From Methanocalculus sp. MSAO_Arc2 (lineage in GTDB: Archaea; Halobacteriota; Methanomicrobia; Methanomicrobiales; Methanocorpusculaceae): a stretch of 5,968 bases of DNA. A program made the position numbers and the translations under genes. How positions within the stretch are numbered: the first letter of the stretch is position 1; each line of letters begins with the position of its first letter. Below, in pieces: positions 1-5,848 of the stretch. The notes under the pieces were generated by a model. The model searched no databases. It had not been told where the DNA came from and worked only from the letters and a program-made list of their open reading frames with translations. The stretch is taken from positions 1 through 5,968 of the forward strand of contig QZAC01000213.1 in the NCBI GenBank assembly GCA_003838065.1, read 5' to 3'.

Positions 1-738
1 CCAGTACCTCCCATCCACACTTGAGAGATGGATAACCGAGAGTGCAGCTGAAACCGGATACTCATGAATGTCGGGGAGATCGAAGTAGGTCTGACCGACA
101 TACTGTTCATCATGGTACGTTGATGTATCATGCCCCTGGTTGATCCAGTAATAGACCTGATCAGTTGATCCATCGTCATAGGCTACGACAAGGGCTACGA
201 GCTTGATCCGGCCATCAAATGTCCCGGTATATCCAGACGGCCGGGTGGTCGTCACCCCGGCCCTCACAGAACTCCCCTCGATGAGATCGGATACATCGTA
301 CCAGAAGAGATAATCACTTGTCACCCGGTTTCCGTTGGGTCCGACAATAACCGGACCTCCACCTCCTTCTCCAGGAAATGAATACTCCACATTCAGATGT
401 TCCCTCCAGGAACGGTCATACATCCCGTTTCCATCGCCATCAAAACGGACATCCAGATCTGCCTGATAATTGTTCCGCATATGCCCACAGTACACAACAA
501 CGTACAACCGGGCCCACGATATTTCGGTATATGCAGGAAGGACAAACGTCTTCTCTACGACATTTCCGGAGAGGCCGTAGACTACATCATAATACAACCC
601 GCCTGAGACCACACCATGTTCAACAGTTCTGAGCGGGATCCCCCCGACATATTCATCTGCTGATGCCGGGATAGCGGAAAAAAACAGCACCAGAAATACC
701 AGGGCAGATAGATAGCCAGCTTGCAACCGTATATTCAT
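1..738 (-). CDS. Secreted DUF3344-type protein, C-terminal part outside the window
   Basis: My reading of the minus strand gives 246 uninterrupted codons from ATG at 738 to the window edge, so the gene is partial at its 3' end. Residues 1-27 look like a Sec signal peptide: a basic start (MNIR), a hydrophobic core, then cleavage after IPASA, giving a mature start DEYVGG. The next stretch, with VGGIPLRTVEHG, SGGLYYDVVYG and alternating beta strands rich in W and Y, is what I recognise as DUF3344, an extracellular domain of unknown function from methanogens. Residues 96-108 hold an acidic D-x-D-x-N-G calcium-loop-like motif (FDGDGNGMYD). The start is supported by GGTGAT four bases upstream, which overlaps the stop codon of the ABC permease gene. 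It is the fifth gene of the operon and probably depends on translation of the permease. Whether a membrane anchor or CARDB domain follows cannot be seen. Family assignment is by recognition and was not searched. Confidence 0.85.
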   Translation of the reverse strand, partial: MNIRLQAGYLSALVFLVLFFSAIPASADEYVGGIPLRTVEHGVVSGGLYYDVVYGLSGNVVEKTFVLPAYTEISWARLYVVVYCGHMRNNYQADLDVRFDGDGNGMYDRSWREHLNVEYSFPGEGGGGPVIVGPNGNRVTSDYLFWYDVSDLIEGSSVRAGVTTTRPSGYTGTFDGRIKLVALVVAYDDGSTDQVYYWINQGHDTSTYHDEQYVGQTYFDLPDIHEYPVSAALSVIHLSSVDGRYW

Positions 739-742
739 TCTT

Positions 743-748
743 ATCACC
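743..748 (-). promoter_or_regulatory. Ribosome binding site of the fifth operon gene
   Basis: GGTGAT, matching the archaeal 16S 3' end, lies four bases before the ATG at 738. Its first G is the last base of the permease TAG stop codon, so ribosomes finishing the permease are placed directly at the next start. Confidence 0.7.
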
Positions 749-1944
749 TAAATCCACCGTATCGCATCTGCCGGGTGAAGCCTTGCAGCTTTCAGTGCCG
801 GATAGACCCCGGCTATCAGCGAGAGGAGTATTGCAATTACCATACCAGCACCAAGAATAAAGGGAGTTATCTGGATAATATCAGCACCAGCGAACCCTGC
901 AAATTCCGGGCCAAGCTGTTCCAGGATAAACACTCTTCCTACCACATTAATCATACCTGCAAAGAGGATGCCAAGAATATTTCCGACAATTCCACCAATA
1001 ATGCCGATTACAAAACATTCAGACAGGATCAGGCCAAGCACATCACGCGATGATGCCCCAATCGCCATTGATATACCAATCTCGCGGGTCCGCTCAAAGA
1101 CAGAGATGATCATTGTATTCATGATCATGAGCCCGCCTATCACAAGCGATATCCCGGTAAATGCCGAGAGGACCAGCACAATAACATCAAAAAGCCTGTT
1201 GACAGCCCGGATCTGTTCAAAGGCCCCATGAGAGGAGAGGCCGAGTCCATCTACCCGTTCGACAAAGGAAAAGACCTGGTCCGGTGTAGTTATCCTGCAA
1301 TAGATGGCATCGTAGGGAGCCCCTGCAGCACCGCTGTCGGTAAACATCAGAGTGTCAAGGGGATCGTTTCTTTCCCTGAGCACACCAACCAGGATATATT
1401 CATGCCTGATGTCTGCCGGGCGGCCGTCCTCTGCATATCCCCGCTCAAGGAGGGCAAACCGATCCCCGATCCTGATCCCTTCATATCTTCTGAGGGTCTC
1501 TGCAAGATCAGATCCAAAGACTGCTTCGTGTGCACCTGATGCGGGAGCGTGTCCATCAAGAAGTACTAAAGAGAATACTGAATCTGCCGCAGGCCACTCC
1601 ACATTCAGAGCAGATATAAAGGTCTGCCGTTCAGTGGCATATGTCTGTTTTACCGCCGGAGCTATACTCCGGACGTGTGGGTCCCGTCGGATTTCTTCTA
1701 TTTTCTGGCTTGTGATCGGTATCAGGATTCCGTTGCGGATATCAGCATTCACCTCTACAAGGCTAAGATCAGACTGTTCTTTGATCATATCAAGTGAGAT
1801 GGTCCTGACACCCTCGCCAAGGGAGACGACACCAACGACTGCTGCAACACCAATTGCAATCCCAAGGACTGTAAGCAGAAATCTGAGCCTTTTCCGTGTC
1901 ACGTGCCGGAGGGAGAGGAGGCCTATGTCCAATACAGAGGCCAT
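748..1944 (-). CDS. ABC transporter permease, MacB/FtsX type
   Basis: This is a 398-aa membrane subunit with the MacB/LolC layout. There is a short cytoplasmic amphipathic N-terminus, TM1 at about 22-42 (LTVLGIAIGVAAVVGVV), an extracellular MacB_PCD-like domain at about 46-245, then a C-terminal FtsX block. That block has TM2 at about 252-282, TM3 at about 303-335 and TM4 at about 360-382. The FtsX hallmarks are clear: FERTREIGISMAIGAS at 283-298, the cytoplasmic segment that contacts the ATPase, and the terminal YPALKAARLHPADAIRWI. Length is normal for the family. In this family ATP hydrolysis moves the extracellular domains mechanically instead of passing substrate through a channel. The start codon overlaps the ATPase stop by one base (TAATG) and has GGGTGAT six bases upstream, so the pair is translationally coupled. 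No MacA-like adaptor is visible, and the genes on both sides of the transporter pair encode DUF3344 proteins. The substrate is unknown. Confidence 0.93.
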   Translation of the reverse strand: MASVLDIGLLSLRHVTRKRLRFLLTVLGIAIGVAAVVGVVSLGEGVRTISLDMIKEQSDLSLVEVNADIRNGILIPITSQKIEEIRRDPHVRSIAPAVKQTYATERQTFISALNVEWPAADSVFSLVLLDGHAPASGAHEAVFGSDLAETLRRYEGIRIGDRFALLERGYAEDGRPADIRHEYILVGVLRERNDPLDTLMFTDSGAAGAPYDAIYCRITTPDQVFSFVERVDGLGLSSHGAFEQIRAVNRLFDVIVLVLSAFTGISLVIGGLMIMNTMIISVFERTREIGISMAIGASSRDVLGLILSECFVIGIIGGIVGNILGILFAGMINVVGRVFILEQLGPEFAGFAGADIIQITPFILGAGMVIAILLSLIAGVYPALKAARLHPADAIRWI

Positions 1945-2609
1945 TACGATATCACCCTGCCATCAGAAAGCCGGATAGATCGATCGGCATCCTGCCAGAG
2001 TGATGCCTCATGCGTCACAACCAGAAATGTCGTTCCCAGGTCCCGGTTTATCTCCTGCATCAGGGTAACGATCCCCTTGCTTGTTGTAGAGTCGAGATTT
2101 CCGGTTGGTTCATCTGCAAGGATCAGTGCAGGGTTACTGATAAGCGCCCGGCAGATAGCAACACGCTGCTGTTCACCTCCTGAGAGTTCTCCGGGGAGAT
2201 GCGTTGCCCGGTCAGCAAGTCCAACCTGCTTGAGCATCGCCAGAGCACGCATCCGTCGCTCGCTGCGTGACACACCGGAGAAGAGGAGGGGATATTCTAT
2301 ATTCTCCTGCGCCGTCATGGAGGATATGAGGCTGAAATGCTGGAAAACAAAGCCAAGGGTGTGGCGCCTGAGCTGGACAAGCTGCTTCGCATTGGCATAG
2401 TTGACCGGGCTTCCGTTCAGGGCAACCTCACCCGCTGAGGGCTGGTCAAGGCACCCGACGATGTTCAGGAGTGTTGATTTTCCACTGCCGCTCCTCCCGA
2501 TCACCGTAACAAACTCACCTTCATAGATGGTAATTGAGACGTCATTGAGTGCGAAAAACGATTCATGAAACTTTTTGGTGAGATGGTGCGTCTCGATGAC
2601 GGTCTTCAT
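1944..2609 (-). CDS. ABC transporter ATP-binding protein, MacB/LolD family
   Basis: This is a 221-aa cytoplasmic ATPase that would energise the adjacent permease. With the start chosen here, the motifs are Walker A GRSGSGKST (38-46), Q-loop Q90 in VFQ, signature LSGGEQQR (142-149), Walker B LILADEP with D166 and catalytic E167, D-loop NLDS (171-174) and H-loop H200. All are intact, so it should be active. The phrases VGCLDQPSAGEV and ADEPTGNLDS are typical of the LolD/MacB/FtsE branch. An in-frame ATG at 2645 would add 12 residues, but no Shine-Dalgarno precedes it. The ATG at 2609 has GGGAG at 2622-2618 with 8-nt spacing and gives the usual family N-terminus (ETHHLTKKF). It starts one base after the stop of the upstream DUF3344 gene and overlaps the permease start, which places it firmly in the operon. 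Confidence 0.95.
   Translation of the reverse strand: MKTVIETHHLTKKFHESFFALNDVSITIYEGEFVTVIGRSGSGKSTLLNIVGCLDQPSAGEVALNGSPVNYANAKQLVQLRRHTLGFVFQHFSLISSMTAQENIEYPLLFSGVSRSERRMRALAMLKQVGLADRATHLPGELSGGEQQRVAICRALISNPALILADEPTGNLDSTTSKGIVTLMQEINRDLGTTFLVVTHEASLWQDADRSIRLSDGRVIS
1951..1957 (-). promoter_or_regulatory. Ribosome binding site of the permease gene
   Basis: GGGTGAT sits inside the last codons of the ATPase gene, six bases before the permease ATG at 1944. It supports that start and the TAATG stop-start coupling. Confidence 0.7.
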
Positions 2610-2610
2610 C

Positions 2611-3573
2611 TCAGCCACTCCCATACCGGATATCAAGGAATGCATTATTTAAAACAAAATAATCTCCATTATCCTGTACCAGAATACGGTTTCCTTCCGA
2701 CCTCAGGTATTGCCTGACATCACGTGTTGCAATTCCGATCTGGTTTATCTCATCTGCCTGGAAGACATCGTACCAGACCTTTCCATTATATCCTGGAAAC
2801 AATGCAGAGATGATTGACTCGATGAATCCTGGCAGGTTGCTTCCCCGTTCCCTGTTGACGAAGACCGCATTCTTTTCAGGTATCTCGGTCCTGGTGTACC
2901 CGGCAGATGGTGCAACAAGGCTCAGAGTTGCAGACGTGACATCACGGGTCCTGACAGACCCATCAAATGCGATCGGAGATGTCGCCATCGCAGGGGTGAT
3001 CCCATGGGTTGCATAGAGCATATCACACCCCTCCATCACCCAGAGCATACCTGGTTCTGAGGATGTTGATGTATACACGATCAGAAGCCCGCCGCCGATG
3101 ATAACGACAGTCCGATCATCCTCAGCATTGTTCATCACGTGGAGGATGATCTCCTGGTCATTATATCCGATCGCCGGTGGTTCAAATATATCCATCCCGG
3201 AGAAATAGTCATTTGCTGCGACAAAACCCTTTGAATCAGTATACCTTTTCATATGGGTTGCCGGCTCTGACAGGGTTACTGAAAACTCAGGATATATCGC
3301 TTCCTGTCCTATCCTGCTCCATGACCAGTACAGATAGACCCGGGCATACCTGATCCCGGCATCAGGAGGAAGCGATATGGGAAAGGCAACTGTATATTCA
3401 TCTCCTGATCCCAGAGATCCGCTGTATGTGCTGTTGCCGGTCGTGAAGATGAATTCGACAGGTTCATCGGTAAAATACGCCATCTCAAGCGGCCTGTCTC
3501 CGGCATAGGTCGCGGAAACTGACGTGATGAGAAAGAGGATTAAGAGGATGGAGAGGATGCTACGGGAAGACAT
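2611..3573 (-). CDS. Secreted DUF3344-like protein
   Basis: This is a 320-aa protein with an N-terminal signal peptide (about 1-24, hydrophobic core SILSILLILFLITSVS, probable cleavage after TYA) and no later membrane segment. It is predicted to be extracellular or loosely attached to the surface. The body is beta-rich, with DUF3344-like landmarks: IRYARVYLYWSWS (74-86), a DDRTVVIIGGGLLIVYTS stretch (152-169), GMLWVMEGCD (175-184), and a late NNAFLDIRYGSG in the position where other family members end their domain. It lacks the DxDGDG acidic loop seen in both sibling proteins. An ATG at 3603 lies in frame, but the start at 3573 has GGAGAGG seven bases upstream and puts the signal peptide at the N-terminus. 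The gene overlaps the 3' end of the preceding gene by 14 nt. It is the most divergent of the three DUF3344 proteins here, so the domain call is less certain. Function unknown. Confidence 0.85.
   Translation of the reverse strand: MSSRSILSILLILFLITSVSATYAGDRPLEMAYFTDEPVEFIFTTGNSTYSGSLGSGDEYTVAFPISLPPDAGIRYARVYLYWSWSRIGQEAIYPEFSVTLSEPATHMKRYTDSKGFVAANDYFSGMDIFEPPAIGYNDQEIILHVMNNAEDDRTVVIIGGGLLIVYTSTSSEPGMLWVMEGCDMLYATHGITPAMATSPIAFDGSVRTRDVTSATLSLVAPSAGYTRTEIPEKNAVFVNRERGSNLPGFIESIISALFPGYNGKVWYDVFQADEINQIGIATRDVRQYLRSEGNRILVQDNGDYFVLNNAFLDIRYGSG
2618..2622 (-). promoter_or_regulatory. Ribosome binding site that decides the ATPase start
   Basis: GGGAG is 8 nt before the ATG at 2609 and lies within the last codons of the upstream DUF3344 gene. 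No comparable sequence precedes the in-frame ATG at 2645, so the shorter protein is preferred. Confidence 0.65.
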
Positions 3574-5341
3574 ATGCCCTCTCCATTGTGTTGTCAGCAA
3601 CATTTCGCTCCTTCAGCGTACGCTGTTCATCAGCAACAACCCGCACAACATGCCGTCCCGGTGTGGTATAGATCGGAACCAGAATGTCCAGGCTCGAGTG
3701 TGCAGAAACACCATCTTCAAGCGTCAACACAGCAGCCCGCTCACCATCCAGATAGACAACAACGTCAAAAGGAGGTGCATCGCTTCCTCCGTTGTTTGTA
3801 ATCCTGATGGGCAGATCATATGCAACAAAACCTTCTGCAGTCACCAGAGGAATACTACCCCCAATACACCCGATGATAAGCATCCCGGCAAGTACTGCAG
3901 AGATTGTTCGTGGCGGCATTCTCCTGAGCAGGAAAAAGGCTGAAATAATCCCGATGATCACAATCGGCAGTGCAGCCGGGCTCTCCTCAGGAGATGGTGC
4001 AGCCGTCCCTTCACCAGACCGGCGTGGCTGTCCGATGCTGACTGCGATGTCAGGAGGTGTACCGACGGTGATCGTCCGCTCAGCCACGTTATTCGCCGGG
4101 TTTTTGTCTCCTGGAGCAATCACTTCAGCCTGTATCGTCACCATGCCCTCTGGTGGGATCCAGGGAACACTGACATCAGCCATTCCATCATAGCCAATGT
4201 GCACGTGCTCTTCTGCAAAGACAGCTCCCCCGGCTGAAAATCTCACCATGACCGGATCTCCTGGAAGACCACCATAACTTCTGATATCAGCGATGACCTT
4301 TGCAGTCTCGCCTGCATAGGCATTCTGTGTTCTGATGCCAGCGACGGCAAGGTCCAAAGAGACGGGGCCTGGTTTCTTTTCAATGGTCAGGATTGCAAGG
4401 ACAGGGTGGAGGTAGTCATTTCCTTCAACAAAAGAACCAGATGTCTTGATCTGACCATCACCATCAAGATCCCGGCCTCTTTCAAAGGTGATGATATTTG
4501 TCTCCTGGAGAAACCCGGTTACACAAAACTGTTCCTTATCGATATACCGCGATGGTATGCCCGGACCACCGGTTGCTGAAAATGATCGTTCATTACCGAT
4601 ATTTCTGGTTCCGTCAGGTAGTTCGACACCAAGGTCATGGTTATTGAAGAGAATATAATCAGGCTGACCGGCATTGGTTGCCGTCATTACCACCCGGAAA
4701 TCGGCTGAGATGAGATCTGTGAGATCGGCATACTCAAATACCGTGGTGGAGGAATCCTTCCGGGTGGGATTTACCCCGGCCCATCCCTCGCCATGCAGGT
4801 TCTCATTACCTTCAGCAATCCAGTACTGTGTTCGCTTCGTGGGATCTTTCACTCCGGCAACCACTACCACTCCATAGACCCGTCCATCCAGCCGGTTCCC
4901 GGGCTCTCCCCTGCTCGTTGTCACCGAAACGAGGTTCTCACCCGATCTCAGGAGTTTGGTTGCATCATAGGCGAGCCAGTAGGAGCCATGGCTGCTGACA
5001 TAGACCTCACGGTTTCGGTCACGTTCGCCTTCCAGCTGAAACCGTGCTTTCTGCAGGTTGTTCACATTGATCTCGGCCCAGCCGGTATAATGCTGGGTCC
5101 CCCCCCAGATACCGACATAGACCCTCCCAAACACAGGTTTTTCAGGGAGGGTAAACGACAGATCGATCGGCGGGGCTTCGAGGCCGTAGGTTCCAAAGGT
5201 GAGGACCTCACCCTGTATCTCTCCAAGAAGCCGCGGTTCAACAGGTATTCCTTCCCAGTTATAAATCGCAGATGCTGGTGGGGAAAGGAGAGTAATTAAT
5301 ACGAATATTAAAGTTAATATTAATTTTACATTCTGAACCAT
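3560..5341 (-). CDS. Exported DUF3344-CARDB protein with a central membrane hairpin and second CARDB
   Basis: This 593-aa protein is the first gene of the operon. A signal peptide covers about 1-25 (LILTLIFVLITLLS, cleavage after PPASA). A DUF3344 domain spans about 26-322, with YWIAEGNENLHGEGW, YILFNNHDLG, and the acidic loop DLDGDGQ (291-297) that precedes the conserved VLAILTIE end. CARDB 1 covers about 328-427 (LAVAGIRTQNAYAGETAKVIADIRSYG to NPANNVAERTITV). A P/E/S linker follows at about 440-456. TM1 is at about 458-472 (LPIVIIGIISAFFLL), then a basic RRMPPR, then TM2 at about 479-502, which contains IIGC (489-492). CARDB 2 covers about 505-593 (LPIRITNNGGSDAPPF to NVADNTMERAYVF). The basic loop suggests both domain blocks sit outside the cell with a hairpin in the membrane. 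CARDB folds are extracellular adhesion-like modules, and DUF3344 has no known function. The start has GGGTGTGA seven bases upstream. The central region resembles two genes fused end to end. Confidence 0.9.
   Translation of the reverse strand: MVQNVKLILTLIFVLITLLSPPASAIYNWEGIPVEPRLLGEIQGEVLTFGTYGLEAPPIDLSFTLPEKPVFGRVYVGIWGGTQHYTGWAEINVNNLQKARFQLEGERDRNREVYVSSHGSYWLAYDATKLLRSGENLVSVTTSRGEPGNRLDGRVYGVVVVAGVKDPTKRTQYWIAEGNENLHGEGWAGVNPTRKDSSTTVFEYADLTDLISADFRVVMTATNAGQPDYILFNNHDLGVELPDGTRNIGNERSFSATGGPGIPSRYIDKEQFCVTGFLQETNIITFERGRDLDGDGQIKTSGSFVEGNDYLHPVLAILTIEKKPGPVSLDLAVAGIRTQNAYAGETAKVIADIRSYGGLPGDPVMVRFSAGGAVFAEEHVHIGYDGMADVSVPWIPPEGMVTIQAEVIAPGDKNPANNVAERTITVGTPPDIAVSIGQPRRSGEGTAAPSPEESPAALPIVIIGIISAFFLLRRMPPRTISAVLAGMLIIGCIGGSIPLVTAEGFVAYDLPIRITNNGGSDAPPFDVVVYLDGERAAVLTLEDGVSAHSSLDILVPIYTTPGRHVVRVVADEQRTLKERNVADNTMERAYVFP
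3577..3584 (-). promoter_or_regulatory. Ribosome binding site that decides the start of the 320-aa DUF3344 gene
   Basis: GGAGAGGG, with GGAG seven bases from the ATG at 3573, lies inside the final codons of the upstream gene. It favours the start that puts the signal peptide at the N-terminus over the in-frame ATG at 3603. Confidence 0.65.
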
Positions 5342-5348
5342 CTGTCTT

Positions 5349-5390
5349 TCACACCCGTATTTCTGACGTATACTATTAATAATATTACGA
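5349..5390 (-). promoter_or_regulatory. Putative operon promoter and ribosome binding site
   Basis: The minus strand upstream of the ATG at 5341 has an AT-rich block, TAATATTATTAATAGTATAC (5387-5368), that could supply an archaeal TATA element. A start site about 25 bases downstream would fall near 5350-5355 and leave a short leader. That leader includes GGGTGTGA (5356-5349), a moderate Shine-Dalgarno match with 7-nt spacing. The block contains the small palindromes GTATAC, TATTAATA and TAATATTA, which may be plain AT-richness or a regulator site. No clear BRE was identified. Confidence 0.4.
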
Positions 5391-5691
5391 TTACAATTTC
5401 GTAAGCCTCCTGGATACGATGATTACAGCAATGAGTTGATGTGTGATACCCAGAGGAGTGAGCACGAAAAAAAGAGAGATGGGGAGAGAGAGGCTGTTGA
5501 ATCGACAGCAAACACCAAAAGATCGTGTGCATGCTGCATCCACAAACACCTTATCACCAGGATCTTATGGGGTGCCTCATTGTATGTTTTTTATTGGGGT
5601 TTTTAGTGCTCCAGAATAATCAAATACTCTGACAAGTGGCGGTATCGTAAAAATGACTCTATTTCTTGTAATGGATACTGTACATCCTCTC

Positions 5692-5696
5692 AAAAA
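5692..5696 (-). terminator. T-run terminator after tRNA-Leu
   Basis: The minus strand has five T immediately after the discriminator base of the tRNA. Archaeal RNA polymerase commonly terminates at such short oligo-T runs. No hairpin is needed and none is visible beyond the tRNA itself. Confidence 0.4.
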
Positions 5697-5781
5697 TGCG
5701 AGGGACCGGATTCGAACCGGCGAACACCTACGTGACAGGGCCCTCAACCCTGCGCCTTTGACCTGGCTCGGCAACCCTCGC
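5697..5781 (-). tRNA. tRNA-Leu, anticodon GAG
   Basis: This is an 85-nt class II tRNA that folds fully by eye. The acceptor GCGAGGG pairs with CCCTCGC and has discriminator A. The D arm is GCC...GGC with the GG of the loop. The anticodon stem CAGGG/CCCTG encloses loop TTGAGGG, which puts GAG at 5745-5743. A 14-nt variable region holds a small CAC/GTG stem. The T arm is GCCGG-TTCGAAT-CCGGT. GAG decodes leucine CUC and CUU, and the long variable arm and A discriminator fit leucine. CCA is not encoded, as is usual in many archaea, and there is no intron. The gene lies between the operon and an IS right end, on the same strand as both. Confidence 0.96.
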
Positions 5782-5811
5782 CCGGATTGACTTAATTAGT
5801 TACGATTCAAT

Positions 5812-5823
5812 CCTTAAAAATGC
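5812..5823 (-). promoter_or_regulatory. TATA-like box of the tRNA-Leu gene
   Basis: GCATTTTTAAGG on the minus strand is centred about 36 bases before the mature tRNA 5' end. This would place initiation roughly 10 bases upstream of the tRNA. It lies only about 26 bp downstream of the inferred insertion-sequence end, so the element seems to have inserted just clear of this promoter. Confidence 0.45.
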
Positions 5824-5848
5824 TATCGATCTCCTTCCTCGTATCTCC

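Larger units (their letters stand above)
5342..5696. other. Intergenic region between tRNA-Leu and the operon
   Basis: I see no convincing protein gene in these 355 bases. Contents noted: a T-run on the minus strand just after the tRNA (5696-5692), a pyrimidine-rich minus-strand tract with seven consecutive T (5473-5467), and a short hairpin GCTGTTGAATCGACAGC at 5493-5509. There is also a 38-codon minus-strand ORF (5539-5423) preceded by AAGGTG, and the AT-rich promoter-like block next to the operon. The two ORFs of about 65-68 codons that cross this region overlap the tRNA or the operon start and have no recognisable product. Confidence 0.6.

Noticed and set aside
1352..1978. A 208-codon open frame on the + strand
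   Set aside because: It lies antisense to the permease gene, has a Ser/Arg/Thr-rich composition without any family signature, and the minus-strand gene shows full MacB/FtsX motifs.
1903..2400. A 165-codon open frame on the + strand
   Set aside because: It is antisense to the ATP-binding protein, whose Walker A, signature and Walker B motifs are all intact on the minus strand.
4793..5299. A 168-codon open frame on the + strand
   Set aside because: It is antisense to the DUF3344-CARDB gene, which has a signal peptide, ribosome binding site and recognisable domains. The + frame has none.
5326..5532. A 68-codon minus-strand frame overlapping the first operon gene start
   Set aside because: There is no ribosome binding site at the right distance, it is out of frame with the real signal-peptide start, and its sequence is just the translated pyrimidine-rich intergenic region.
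5736..5752. tRNA-Ser as an alternative identity for the class II tRNA
   Set aside because: The anticodon loop TTGAGGG gives GAG, a leucine anticodon, and the A discriminator fits leucine, while serine tRNAs carry G.
5577..5774. A 65-codon minus-strand frame across the tRNA
   Set aside because: Most of its length is the tRNA-Leu gene itself, so coding is very unlikely.
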